Shown here one piece after another: positions 1-6,939 of a stretch of 41,688 nt of DNA; position 1 is the stretch's first letter, and every line of letters starts with the position of its first letter. The stretch comes from an uncultured Clostridia bacterium (GTDB taxonomy: Bacteria > Bacillota > Clostridia > UBA1381), in assembly GCA_934486495.1 (NCBI GenBank), contig CAKSPW010000016.1, positions 1-41,688 of the forward strand. The letters are read 5' to 3'. The notes under the pieces are model-generated. The model was not told where the DNA came from. It ran no database searches and worked only from the letters and a program-made list of their open reading frames with translations. Made by a program: the position numbers and the translations under genes.

Positions 1-74
1 TGTTCAGCCACATACTTCTTTATCTCATCATATGTAGCCTTAGTCTCTGCAGATGTTATATCCATATCATCAAG
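1..74 (-). other. RlmD C-terminal extension separated from rlmD by an in-frame TAA; cut by window edge
   Basis: Reading the minus strand straight through the rlmD stop codon (TAA at 75-77), the same frame stays open to the window edge. It encodes 24 residues that begin LDDMDITSAETKATYDEIKK. From memory, many clostridial RlmD proteins continue past the catalytic domain into a tail with this kind of sequence (acidic, then ITSAExKATYxEIKxYV). The stop therefore seems to split a normally fused tail from the enzyme. The piece could be a decaying remnant, a product of readthrough, or a separate small ORF starting at the internal ATG (63-65). No ribosome-binding site is visible for that ATG. The rest lies outside the window. 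Confidence 0.5.
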
Positions 75-1463
75 TTAAATCGTGACATTAATGTAATCAT
101 CCGGCTTTTGTTTCAGTTGGGACAAAAGAACAACCGTCTCCACATGAACGGTATTTGCGAACATATCAACGCCGAAGATTTTACTTATTTGATATTCATT
201 TTTACACAGATATTCAAGGTCACGGGCGAGGGTGGAGGGGTTACACGACACATACACAATTTTTTTCGGCTTTGCGGCACAAATGCTCGCCAAAGTCACC
301 TCATCACTGCCTTTTCTCGGAGGGTCGAGGATAACCTTATCGGGCGGTGCGCCGTCTTTTAAAAGGCGAGGTACAACAGTTTGTGCGTCGCCGACGTAAA
401 AGGTGCAGTTTTCAACTCCGTTACGCTGAGCGTTCTTTTTTGCGTTTTCAATTGCGTCCGGTACTATTTCAACACCGATAACTTTTTTTGCAAGTCTTGA
501 CGCTGCAAGAGAAATTGTACCTATGCCGCAATAGAGGTCAAGAATGGTATCGCCATCGTTTAAGTCGGCAAATTCTATCGCCTTATTGTAAAGCTTTTCC
601 GTTTGAGTCGGATTAACCTGAAAAAAGCTGTTTGGCGATATTTCATAGTCAAATCCGCAAAGCTGTTCGTTAATTACGGGAGCCCCGAAAAGAGTTCTGT
701 TTTCACGTCCGAGCACGAGATTTGTTTTTTCTTTGTGTATGTTTAAAATAATCGAGCAAACCGACGGCTCTGCATCTTTTATAAGTTTGCATAAACGTTT
801 TTCGTCTTTAAGCCTGTCGGAGTTTGAAGATATGACTACCATTGTTTCACCGGTTTTGACGGCGCATCTTATAAAAAGTCTTCTCACTGTTCCGGTATGA
901 TTTTTTTCATCGTATGCACTTTCGCCGCATTCTTTAATATATTTAATAAGTGCGGCAATGATTTTTTCACCCGAATTAATTCCGAGCGGACAAAGATTGA
1001 GCGGTACAATATCATGGCTTTTGATTTTATAAAAACCGCATACATATTCGTTTTTTTCTTTCCCGACGGGGAATACCATTTTGTTGCGGTAGCCGAAAGC
1101 ATTGCTTGCCGGCAGCATATGTATTTCGGGAAGATTTTTAAAACCGCCGAGCCTTGTAAGCGAATTAAAAATGAACTGTTTTTTCAGTTCAAGCTGTTCA
1201 TCATATGTCATATGCATAAGCTGACAGCCGCCGCACTGCTTGTATGCGTCACACGGCGGCTTACAGCGTTTGTCCGATTTGGAAACTATGTTTTTTATCT
1301 TTGCATATGCATAATTCTTTTTAAGCTTTGTTATCTCAACATCAAGAACATCGCCGCGTACACTGCGCGGAACAAATATTGCCATTTTATCAAAGTGACC
1401 GACGCCCATTGCCTCGTTTGTCACATCCGTAATTTCAATTCTGATAACATCGCCGTTTTTCAT
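75..1463 (-). CDS. rlmD: 23S rRNA (uracil-C5)-methyltransferase, RlmD/RumA family
   Basis: This is a SAM-dependent enzyme that methylates C5 of a uracil in 23S rRNA (U1939 in E. coli). The N-terminal TRAM domain (about residues 1-60) binds RNA. Cys71, Cys77, Cys80 (in CGGCQ) and Cys158 match the four [4Fe-4S] ligands of the family. The SAM-binding motif is DLYCGIGT (309-316). DPPRKG (380-385) and SCNPSTLARDL (406-416), with nucleophile Cys407, are all intact, as is the terminal HVETVVLL. The 462-aa length suits the catalytic core, but a tail usual in relatives is cut off by the stop (see 1-74). It is the last gene of a minus-strand run with pnuC 15 nt upstream. RlmD and RlmCD specificities cannot be separated by eye. 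Confidence 0.93.
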   Translation of the reverse strand: MKNGDVIRIEITDVTNEAMGVGHFDKMAIFVPRSVRGDVLDVEITKLKKNYAYAKIKNIVSKSDKRCKPPCDAYKQCGGCQLMHMTYDEQLELKKQFIFNSLTRLGGFKNLPEIHMLPASNAFGYRNKMVFPVGKEKNEYVCGFYKIKSHDIVPLNLCPLGINSGEKIIAALIKYIKECGESAYDEKNHTGTVRRLFIRCAVKTGETMVVISSNSDRLKDEKRLCKLIKDAEPSVCSIILNIHKEKTNLVLGRENRTLFGAPVINEQLCGFDYEISPNSFFQVNPTQTEKLYNKAIEFADLNDGDTILDLYCGIGTISLAASRLAKKVIGVEIVPDAIENAKKNAQRNGVENCTFYVGDAQTVVPRLLKDGAPPDKVILDPPRKGSDEVTLASICAAKPKKIVYVSCNPSTLARDLEYLCKNEYQISKIFGVDMFANTVHVETVVLLSQLKQKPDDYINVTI

Positions 1464-1478
1464 TATGCACTCTCCAAA

Positions 1479-2267
1479 TTACATAGAAAGAAGATTTTCC
1501 TTTTCCTTCTTATGTGTTTTAATATATTTTGTCCATTTGATATAGCCGTAGGTTGTATTTGTGAGATATCCCACCTTAAGAACAAGAAGCACGTACTGAC
1601 CCGAAAGAATATTTATTGCCGCTTCCAAAAGTGAGCATATGTACCATGCAATCCACTGTTCTCTGTATCTTAAAAGAATAAATATTCCGTTTGCTATGCC
1701 GACTGCCGAAGCACACGCGTCAAGATAGCATACAATATTTTCAAGCGTTTCGTTTCCGCCGAAAAGATCTGTTCCTATCTCAAGCGTTGTTAAAAAGTAT
1801 CCGACACCGACAGTCCATAGTACGATACCCAAAATAATCGCAATCTCGGTTAAGCCGCTGAGCTTTCTTACCTGAGTTAATTCATCGTCCTGACGGTCGG
1901 GGTGCTTATGCCAATTTACAAAGCTTATGATATCTATCGGCAGCCAGAAAAACAGTGTTGACGCCATTGTTGCAAATCTGTATGAAAGCACAACACATAT
2001 AAGTATTTCCGTTATCTCAACAAAAACCGAAACTATAAAATTCCACTTGCTTTGCTTTGAAATAAGAAGCTCGCAGAGAATATTTAAAAACGTATCCGCA
2101 AGATAAAGACCCATAATAAGCGAACCGTTTACGCCGTTTACGTCCTCCTCCGGAAATAAGAAAGCGAAAATTACAGCCAAAATCAGTATGCTGAAAAACC
2201 ATATTTTTTCGTATAGTGTGAAGTAGTTCCACAAATCCTTAGCTCTTTGTTCAAATGTTTTTTTCAA
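1479..2267 (-). CDS. pnuC: PnuC-family nicotinamide riboside/vitamin transporter
   Basis: A 262-aa integral membrane protein with about seven hydrophobic helices. The C-terminal part carries the PnuC signature: a segment with LDACASAVGIANGIFILLRY, then EQWIAWYICS and a final helix ending NTTYGYIKW. PnuC proteins carry pyridine-nucleotide precursors such as nicotinamide riboside across the membrane by facilitated diffusion, with trapping by phosphorylation. Relatives carry thiamine or riboflavin, so substrate is inferred. The start is TTG at 2267, preceded by AGGAGTGA at good spacing; no in-frame ATG competes. Its neighbours are rlmD downstream and a small membrane protein upstream. No NAD kinase (nadR) or riboswitch was recognised next to it. 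Confidence 0.88.
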   Translation of the reverse strand: MKKTFEQRAKDLWNYFTLYEKIWFFSILILAVIFAFLFPEEDVNGVNGSLIMGLYLADTFLNILCELLISKQSKWNFIVSVFVEITEILICVVLSYRFATMASTLFFWLPIDIISFVNWHKHPDRQDDELTQVRKLSGLTEIAIILGIVLWTVGVGYFLTTLEIGTDLFGGNETLENIVCYLDACASAVGIANGIFILLRYREQWIAWYICSLLEAAINILSGQYVLLVLKVGYLTNTTYGYIKWTKYIKTHKKEKENLLSM

Positions 2268-2314
2268 ATTAAATCACTCCTGTTTTTTATTTTCGTTTGA
2301 TTCTGAAAATAAAA

Positions 2315-2533
2315 TCAGGGGCCGTTTGTAAAAACATTTTCAAGTAATACGTTTGCGGACGGGGAGTACAGCGTTGCGGCTCTTAATTTTACCATAGCCG
2401 TGCCGCTCTCGTACAGCGCCATGCCGCACATTAAAAACAATATGTAAAAAAACGATGAAAAAGGTATGAAAAAAATAATTGTAAGCACAGCGAGAACTTT
2501 AAGTATGCTTAGTATGCCGTATAGCTTTTTCAT
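2315..2533 (-). CDS. Small hydrophobic protein of unknown function
   Basis: A 72-aa protein that I do not recognise. Residues about 7-45 form one long or two short membrane helices rich in Leu, Ile and Phe, and the C-terminal 25 residues are polar. The ATG at 2533 is preceded by GGAGGTGA with 3 nt between, an excellent ribosome-binding site, which is why I call it real despite its size. It is the first gene of the likely operon with pnuC and rlmD. A role with PnuC is possible from position only. Confidence 0.6.
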   Translation of the reverse strand: MKKLYGILSILKVLAVLTIIFFIPFSSFFYILFLMCGMALYESGTAMVKLRAATLYSPSANVLLENVFTNGP

Positions 2534-2554
2534 GCGTCACCTCCGTTATGTATC

Positions 2555-2577
2555 AAAACAGAGGCGGCGCCGCCCCT
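2555..2577 (-). terminator. GC-rich hairpin: terminator of the DUF1540 gene or 5'-end hairpin of the next transcript
   Basis: On the minus strand AGGGGCG (2577-2571), loop GCGC and CGCCTCT (2566-2560) form a 7-bp stem with one G-U pair, followed by a short T-run (GTTTT). It lies about 70 nt past the DUF1540 stop and 20 nt before the next ribosome-binding site. Given the promoter proposed at 2583-2613, it may instead sit at the very 5' end of the downstream operon mRNA and stabilise it. Confidence 0.45.
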
Positions 2578-2582
2578 GCTTT

Positions 2583-2613
2583 ATTATAAGCCGTATACAC
2601 TGCTTATTTTCAA
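2583..2613 (-). promoter_or_regulatory. Possible sigma-A promoter for the small protein-pnuC-rlmD operon
   Basis: TTGAAA (2613-2608) and TATAAT (2588-2583) are both good hexamers, but the 19-bp spacer is longer than ideal. The predicted start near 2576 would place the GC-rich hairpin at the mRNA 5' end. Confidence 0.4.
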
Positions 2614-2648
2614 TCTGCCTTGAAGCGTATTCAAGATAAAATGAAAAG

Positions 2649-2816
2649 TTATTTCTTTAACTGAAATGAATTACAGTCGGTACATTCTGCCATTGTCGGA
2701 TTCATCTCGTGTGTTCCGATGTTTATCGAGCTTAGCGTGCAGCAATCGCAGTCATCACAGTGATGGGCGCATTGTTGCACCGTACATTTAATACTTTCAT
2801 TAGCTTTTTTGCTCAT
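2649..2816 (-). CDS. DUF1540 small cysteine-rich protein
   Basis: A 55-aa protein with eight Cys and two adjacent His residues in the DUF1540 pattern: IKCTVQQCAHH near the N-terminus, a CDDCDCC stretch, then INIG and CTDCNSF near the end. The family is thought to be a small metal-binding fold, is common in Clostridia, and has no settled function. The ATG at 2816 was chosen over the longer frame (to 2867) because AGGAGG lies 9 nt before it and the domain begins at once. It has its own promoter (2947-2975) and a structured leader of roughly 120 nt, so expression is likely controlled at the RNA level. Confidence 0.85.
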   Translation of the reverse strand: MSKKANESIKCTVQQCAHHCDDCDCCTLSSINIGTHEMNPTMAECTDCNSFQLKK

Positions 2817-2832
2817 GTTCAAGAGCCTCCTC

Positions 2833-2926
2833 GGAATTAATTTTTCTGAATTCAGATCGTAATACAAATCCGTATTACAGCCTTATTTTGCGCAGAACGA
2901 ATAATAATATTCATGAAATTAATTCC
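2833..2926 (-). promoter_or_regulatory. Structured 5' leader of the DUF1540 gene; candidate cis-regulatory RNA
   Basis: Within the long leader, GGAATTAATTT (2926-2916 on the minus strand) is a perfect 11-bp complement of AAATTAATTCC (2843-2833), whose 3' arm ends 2 nt before the AGGAGG region. The enclosed stretch holds GTAATAC/GTATTAC with a 6-nt loop (2878-2859) and the palindrome CTGAATTCAG (2855-2846). An alternative hairpin can pair GCAG and GAAU at the 5' arm with AUUC and CUGC downstream, which would compete with the long helix. It matches no riboswitch class I recognise. Confidence 0.4.
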
Positions 2927-2946
2927 TGCTTTACAAACCGCATATG

Positions 2947-2975
2947 ATTATATCATACTTTAATATAATTTACAA
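2947..2975 (-). promoter_or_regulatory. Sigma-A promoter of the DUF1540 gene
   Basis: TTGTAA (2975-2970), a 17-bp spacer and a perfect TATAAT (2952-2947). The predicted start is near 2940, giving a leader of about 120 nt. Confidence 0.7.
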
Positions 2976-3004
2976 TGCTTTTTTCGCAAAAAAATATTTT
3001 TTTA

Positions 3005-3427
3005 TCAAATGATATAATTAAACTCGCCGTTCGTATTGCTCAAATCGGCAATTGTTACTCCGTCGAGATATTCGTTTATTACCTTTGCAAGTCCTTTCCA
3101 GACGGGATAGGTTTTACATTCGGATTTTTTTGCGCAAAATTCGCCGTCAACGCATGAAACAGGGGAGAGTGAGCCTTCCGTAAGGCGCAGAATTTCACCT
3201 ATTGTATAGTTTTCGGGCGCTCGGGAGAGCTTATAGCCGCCGCCTTTTCCCCGTCTGCCGGAAACGATTGCGCTTTTGCTTAAAATGCTTATAATGCTTT
3301 CGAGATATTTTTCGGATATATTCTGTCTTTGTGCAATATCCGAAAGCGGAATAAATTCTCCGCTGTTATGCTCGGCAAGGTCAATCATGACTCTGAGCGC
3401 ATATCTTCCTCGTGTTGATATTTTCAA
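3005..3427 (-). CDS. Rrf2-family transcriptional regulator with IscR-type cysteines
   Basis: A 140-aa winged-helix repressor. The N-terminus MKISTRGRYALRVMIDLA and the GRRGKGGGYKLSR wing are diagnostic of Rrf2. Cys92, Cys98 and Cys104 fall at the same positions as the [2Fe-2S] ligands of E. coli IscR, so an Fe-S sensing role is likely. The start is TTG at 3427 with GAGGTGA 6 nt before it. It follows the sirtuin gene by 13 nt and is probably cotranscribed with it. No isc or suf genes lie beside it here, so its targets are probably elsewhere; CymR-like or NsrR-like roles cannot be excluded. Confidence 0.9.
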   Translation of the reverse strand: MKISTRGRYALRVMIDLAEHNSGEFIPLSDIAQRQNISEKYLESIISILSKSAIVSGRRGKGGGYKLSRAPENYTIGEILRLTEGSLSPVSCVDGEFCAKKSECKTYPVWKGLAKVINEYLDGVTIADLSNTNGEFNYII

Positions 3428-3440
3428 AACGTGTCACCTC

Positions 3441-4172
3441 TTAAATCTTCTTCATTACCTTTTCAAAAAATTCGCCTATATTTTCACGAACTACAAGATT
3501 GGCTCTGTTATCGTAGTTTGTTTGCATTTTATTTATAATTACGATATATTTTCCTCTGAAATAATCTACAAACGATGCCGCAGGATAGACCGAAAGCGAT
3601 GTTCCTCCGACAATGAGCATATCGGCATTAGTAACAGAATCGATAGCTTTTTGCGCAACTCCGTCGTAGAGCATTTCTCCGTAGAGAACGACTTTTGGCT
3701 TTAGAATTGCTCCGCAGCGTCTGCATTCGGGAAGATTTCCTTCTTTTATATCATCTATCGCATAGTCGGCGCTTATACCGCATTTCGGGCAGCTGAACCG
3801 ACTTGCGTTTCCGTGAAGCTCTATAACATTTTTACTGCCTGCCGCCTGATGAAGTCCGTCTATGTTTTGAGTGATTATGGCTGTCAGCTTTCCTATTTCC
3901 TCAAGCTTTGCAAGCGATTTGTGCGCACCGTTCGGCTTGGCGTCGGATATAAAGTATTTTCGGTAAAAATCATAAAACACATGGGGTTTTTTAAAAAAGA
4001 AAGAGTGACTAAGTATTTCCTCTGGCGAAAATCCGAATTCCTTTACGGAATTATATAAACCGTCCTCGCTTCTGTAATCCTTTACTCCGCTTTCTGTCGA
4101 TACTCCAGCTCCGCCGAAGAATACAATTTTGTTACATTCCCTAATCATATCTGAAAATTCATCAGTATACAT
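3441..4172 (-). CDS. cobB: NAD-dependent protein deacylase, Sir2 family
   Basis: A 243-aa sirtuin that removes acyl groups from lysine using NAD+, releasing nicotinamide and O-acyl-ADP-ribose. The NAD-binding motif is GGAGVSTESGVKDYR (20-34); the usual Ile is Val and the usual Pro-Asp-Phe is Lys-Asp-Tyr, a common bacterial variant. TQNIDGLH (101-108) and catalytic His120 (ELHGN) are intact. The zinc site is Cys128, Cys131, Cys150 and Cys153. The ATG at 4172 is chosen over the upstream in-frame start at 4205 because AAAGGAG precedes it and the Sir2 fold starts there. It is followed by the Rrf2 gene in the same transcript. Confidence 0.92.
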   Translation of the reverse strand: MYTDEFSDMIRECNKIVFFGGAGVSTESGVKDYRSEDGLYNSVKEFGFSPEEILSHSFFFKKPHVFYDFYRKYFISDAKPNGAHKSLAKLEEIGKLTAIITQNIDGLHQAAGSKNVIELHGNASRFSCPKCGISADYAIDDIKEGNLPECRRCGAILKPKVVLYGEMLYDGVAQKAIDSVTNADMLIVGGTSLSVYPAASFVDYFRGKYIVIINKMQTNYDNRANLVVRENIGEFFEKVMKKI

Positions 4173-4283
4173 TAAAAACACTCCTTTGTTCCATTTTACC
4201 ACCAAATCCCGCTTTTTTCAAGACAATTCAATTCTTTTCTCCCATATGCACAAAATAAACGCACCTATTTAATAGGTTTTTCT

Positions 4284-4312
4284 GAATAAAATAAAAAAAA
4301 CAAGAAATAATA
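4284..4312 (+). promoter_or_regulatory. Candidate sigma-G promoter of spoVAD
   Basis: GAATA (4284-4288), 17 bp, then AATAATA (4306-4312). Against the known forespore sigma-G consensus (GHATR, 17-18, CATNHTA) only the first base of the -10 differs. B. subtilis spoVA is sigma-G dependent, which supports the call. Confidence 0.5.
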
Positions 4313-4332
4313 CAAAAGAAGGAAGTGAGCGC

Positions 4333-5340
4333 ATGAAAAATAAATCGGGAATAAAGCTTAAAAAGCCTGTGTATATTACGTCAAGTGCGGCGATTGTAGG
4401 TGCGAAGGAGGGGGAGGGACCGCTTAAAGATTCGTTTGATATGATATTGACGGACGACCGATTCGGAGAAAAAACGTGGGAGGCGGCAGAGAGCAGACTG
4501 CAAAAGGAAACGGCAGCTCTGGCAATGAATAAGGCGCATCTCGGCGCAGATGATATTGATTATGTTTTTGCCGGGGATTTAATCAACCAATGTGTTGCTA
4601 CTCATTACGGTGTGAGGGATTTTAATATACCGTTTTTCGGGTTGTACGGAGCTTGTTCGACAATGACGGAGGCGCTGTCGCTGGCGGCTGTGTTTACATC
4701 GGCGGGGTACAGCAAAAATTCACTTGCGTTGACGTCGAGTCACTTTTGCTCAGCCGAAAAGCAGTTTAGGTATCCGCTCGAATACGGAGGTCAGCGTCCG
4801 CCTACGGCACAGTGGACGGCAACGGCTGCCGGGTGTGCTGTTGTATCGGCAAACGGTGAGGGACCTCGGATAACATATATTATGCCCGGGAAAATAGTTG
4901 ATATGGGTATAACGGATATAAGCAATATGGGCAGTGCAATGGCTCCTGCCGCTGTTGATACGCTTTTGAGATTGTTTAGGCAAACAGATTACAAGCCGAG
5001 TGATTTTGACGGAATTTTTACCGGCGACCTCGGTGTTATAGGAAGTGAAATATTGCTTGATAAGCTGATGGACTATGGCATAGACATCTGCCGTAATCAT
5101 CACGACTGCGGTAAAATGCTTTTTGATATTGAAAAACAGGACGTACACTCCGGCGCAAGCGGCTGCGGATGTATGGCAAGCGTACTGTGCGGTCATATTT
5201 TGCCGCAGATGAAAAACGGAAAATTTAAAAGAATTATCGCAATGGCGACAGGTGCGCTGATGAATCCGACTGTGATTTTACAGGGCGAAAGCATACCGGC
5301 AATTGCACACGCTGTTATTATTGAAAATACGGAGGTTTGA
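4333..5340 (+). CDS. spoVAD: Stage V sporulation protein AD
   Basis: A 335-aa member of the SpoVAD family, which has a thiolase-like fold and binds dipicolinic acid for its uptake into the forespore and release on germination. Recognisable features are the KPVYITSSAAIVGAKEGEGPL opening, the region around YGACSTMTEAL (about 112-122), FCSAEKQFRYPLEYG and the GASGCGCMASVL stretch (275-286). The ATG is preceded by AAGGAAGTGAG. It overlaps nothing upstream and is followed 1 nt later by spoVAE. The usual spoVAC is not found directly upstream, so the operon is reduced here or AC lies elsewhere. Confidence 0.94.
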   Translation: MKNKSGIKLKKPVYITSSAAIVGAKEGEGPLKDSFDMILTDDRFGEKTWEAAESRLQKETAALAMNKAHLGADDIDYVFAGDLINQCVATHYGVRDFNIPFFGLYGACSTMTEALSLAAVFTSAGYSKNSLALTSSHFCSAEKQFRYPLEYGGQRPPTAQWTATAAGCAVVSANGEGPRITYIMPGKIVDMGITDISNMGSAMAPAAVDTLLRLFRQTDYKPSDFDGIFTGDLGVIGSEILLDKLMDYGIDICRNHHDCGKMLFDIEKQDVHSGASGCGCMASVLCGHILPQMKNGKFKRIIAMATGALMNPTVILQGESIPAIAHAVIIENTEV

Positions 5341-5341
5341 G

Positions 5342-5698
5342 ATGGATTATTTAAAAGCGTTTGTTGTGGGAGGACTGATTTGCGTTATCGGTCAGATTTT
5401 GATAGACAAAACGAAGTTGACGCCGGCAAGAATACTTGTTGCATTCGTTATGGCGGGTGCGTTTATTCAGCTTTTCGGATTTTACGAGAAGCTTATCGAC
5501 TTTGCCGGAGCGGGTGCAAGCGTACCTCTTACCGGGTTTGGATGTTTGCTTTGCAAGGGTGCTCAAAAGGCGGTTTCAGAATACGGCGCAATTGGAATTT
5601 TTACCGGCGGCCTTACCGCTGCCGCAGGCGGAATAACCGCCGCACTCGTTTTCGGTTTTTTAGCCGCCGTAATATTCAAGCCGAAATCAAAAAAATAA
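5342..5698 (+). CDS. spoVAE: Stage V sporulation protein AE (SpoVAE/AEB)
   Basis: A 118-aa hydrophobic protein with about four membrane segments, matching SpoVAE(b) in MDYLKAFVVGGLICVIGQIL, the TPARILV turn and the LTGFGCLLCKGAQKAV region. With SpoVAC and SpoVAD it is part of the inner-forespore-membrane machinery for dipicolinic acid transport. The ATG at 5342 follows the spoVAD stop at once and has GGAGG in the end of spoVAD; a longer frame from 5303 overlaps spoVAD and lacks a signal. It is convergent with ruvX, with only 8 nt between. Confidence 0.92.
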   Translation: MDYLKAFVVGGLICVIGQILIDKTKLTPARILVAFVMAGAFIQLFGFYEKLIDFAGAGASVPLTGFGCLLCKGAQKAVSEYGAIGIFTGGLTAAAGGITAALVFGFLAAVIFKPKSKK

Positions 5699-5706
5699 CA
5701 ATATAT

Positions 5707-6120
5707 TTATTTTTTTAGTGACATCATGTAGTTTTCAAGAATAATTTCCGCCGCAACGGTGTCGATTATCTTTTTTCTGCTTTTTCCTCGGGTGTTTGTT
5801 TCGTTTAAAAATCCTGCCGCACTGACGGTTGACAAGCGCTCGTCCCATAAGACAATCTCGCCTGCAAAAATCTCCTCAAGTCTGCTTTTGAGCTTATATG
5901 ATTCCTCACCACGAAAGCCTATTGTGCCGTCCATGTTTTTGGGCAGACCGATAACGATTTTTTCCGGGTTGTATTTGTCTATAAGCTTTGAAAGCTCGCA
6001 TACAAGATTGTCCATACCCTTGTTTTTTATTGTGCCGATACCCTGCGCCGTAAGCCCCAAAGGGTCGGAAACGGCAGTACCGACACGGCTGTCACCGTAA
6101 TCTATACCGAGTATTCTCAT
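5707..6120 (-). CDS. ruvX: Putative pre-16S rRNA nuclease / Holliday junction resolvase YqgF
   Basis: A 137-aa RNase H-fold protein of the YqgF/RuvX family, implicated in 16S rRNA 5'-end maturation and historically named as a resolvase. The acidic motifs are present: GIDYGDSRVG (5-14), VIGLPKNMDGT (57-67), DERLST (98-103) and an Asp in the C-terminal IIDTVAAEIIL helix (118-128). Its ATG overlaps the mecA stop as ATGA, implying translational coupling. Pairing with mecA is not the arrangement I know from Bacilli, where it sits between the alaS-linked small genes. Confidence 0.93.
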   Translation of the reverse strand: MRILGIDYGDSRVGTAVSDPLGLTAQGIGTIKNKGMDNLVCELSKLIDKYNPEKIVIGLPKNMDGTIGFRGEESYKLKSRLEEIFAGEIVLWDERLSTVSAAGFLNETNTRGKSRKKIIDTVAAEIILENYMMSLKK

Positions 6121-6707
6121 TTTTCAAGCTCCTTTATACCCTTAACCATTGATAAAAGCGATTTTCCGCTTGCAATAAGCTTACCGTGCTCGCTTAAAAA
6201 CGGTTCTGTGCAGACTATACCGCCGAAATTAGTGCAATATTCCGACAAAATGCAATGCTGTCTGTCAAATCCGGTGCAGTTGCCGAGTATAAAATACCAG
6301 CCATCGTTATAGCTGTAAAGAGTGCATTTTTCGAGAATACCCTCGTCAAGCGCACAAAGCGCACCGCAAAGGTTATCAAAGCTTTCAAACAGGTATCGGT
6401 TTTTTATCATAACTCTTTTTGATGTTGATACCTTGATTTTTTTAAGCTTATCTTTATTAACGGCAGGCGAAATGCGTGAAATAAGAAGTGTAATTCCCTT
6501 TTCGGAGCTTACCGCCTCAACGGCAACCTGACCGCAATACGGATTAAAACCCGTCTGTTTTTTTACATTTTCCATTATCTGAAACAAAAATCTGTGAAGC
6601 TCGGGCGAGTTTCTTGTAATTTCCTTAGGATTTAAATTATAATACATAAGGTCGCTTTCAGACAGCGTGACCTTTATTTTTTGATTTTCAACCTTTTCTA
6701 TTTTCAT
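6117..6707 (-). CDS. mecA: Adaptor protein MecA
   Basis: A 196-aa MecA-type adaptor that presents substrates to the ClpC AAA+ protease. The N-terminal domain (about 1-80) shows MKIEKVENQKIKVTLSESDL followed by the RFLFQIMENVKKQTGF helix. A short charged linker joins it to the C-terminal ClpC-binding domain (about 100-196), a beta-alpha fold ending with EHGKLIASGKSLLSMV. The length is near the usual 200-230 aa. No ribosome-binding site lies at normal distance: AGGGGAAA is 26 nt upstream with a small hairpin (6719-6733) between. An AT-rich tract with TATAAT boxes near 6755-6770 is the likely promoter, but no good -35 is visible. Confidence 0.88.
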   Translation of the reverse strand: MKIEKVENQKIKVTLSESDLMYYNLNPKEITRNSPELHRFLFQIMENVKKQTGFNPYCGQVAVEAVSSEKGITLLISRISPAVNKDKLKKIKVSTSKRVMIKNRYLFESFDNLCGALCALDEGILEKCTLYSYNDGWYFILGNCTGFDRQHCILSEYCTNFGGIVCTEPFLSEHGKLIASGKSLLSMVKGIKELEK

Positions 6708-6718
6708 ATTGATATACT

Positions 6719-6733
6719 GTGCGAATGACGCAC
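6719..6733 (-). promoter_or_regulatory. Small hairpin between ribosome-binding site and mecA start
   Basis: GTGCG, loop TCATT, CGCAC on the minus strand. Its 5-bp stem lies between a purine-rich AGGGGAAA and the mecA ATG. If folded, it shortens the effective spacing from about 29 to about 14 nt. Proposed from sequence only. Confidence 0.35.
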
Positions 6734-6877
6734 TTTCCCCTAATATTCTGTTATTATATTATACTATATAAATCTCGTTTTGGGAATAGCCACAGAGAAA
6801 TTTTAATATTTTATTTATAATTCGTTCAATAATAAGAAATAATAGTGCAAAATGCCGATTTAAAAATTTCATTTTGT

Positions 6878-6907
6878 GTATAAAATTTAGATTATCGGGA
6901 AAAAATG
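6878..6907 (+). promoter_or_regulatory. Sigma-F promoter of the spoIIQ-like gene
   Basis: GTATA (6878-6882), exactly 15 bp, then GGAAAAAATG (6898-6907). This agrees at every position with the Bacillus sigma-F consensus GYWTA-N15-GGNRANAHTR. B. subtilis spoIIQ is the classic sigma-F target. The site also rules out the in-frame TTG at 6874 as the start codon. Confidence 0.72.
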
Positions 6908-6939
6908 ATAAAAGAAACAGGGAAAGGAATGATTTTAAA

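Noticed and set aside
897..1634. 245-aa plus-strand open frame
   Set aside because: It is antisense to rlmD and pnuC, has a composition typical of a reversed frame and shows no domain.
2268..2314. Possible NAD+-type riboswitch before pnuC
   Set aside because: Only 47 nt separate the genes and no hairpins or known class motifs are visible; an ordinary ribosome-binding site explains it.
4263..4277. Inverted repeat ACCTA/TAGGT followed by T-run
   Set aside because: A 5-bp AT-rich stem with no gene ending upstream on the plus strand; too weak to call a terminator or operator.
6874..6939. Longer start of the SpoIIQ-like protein at TTG 6874
   Set aside because: It overlaps the sigma-F promoter and lacks a ribosome-binding site; GTG 6940 is better placed.
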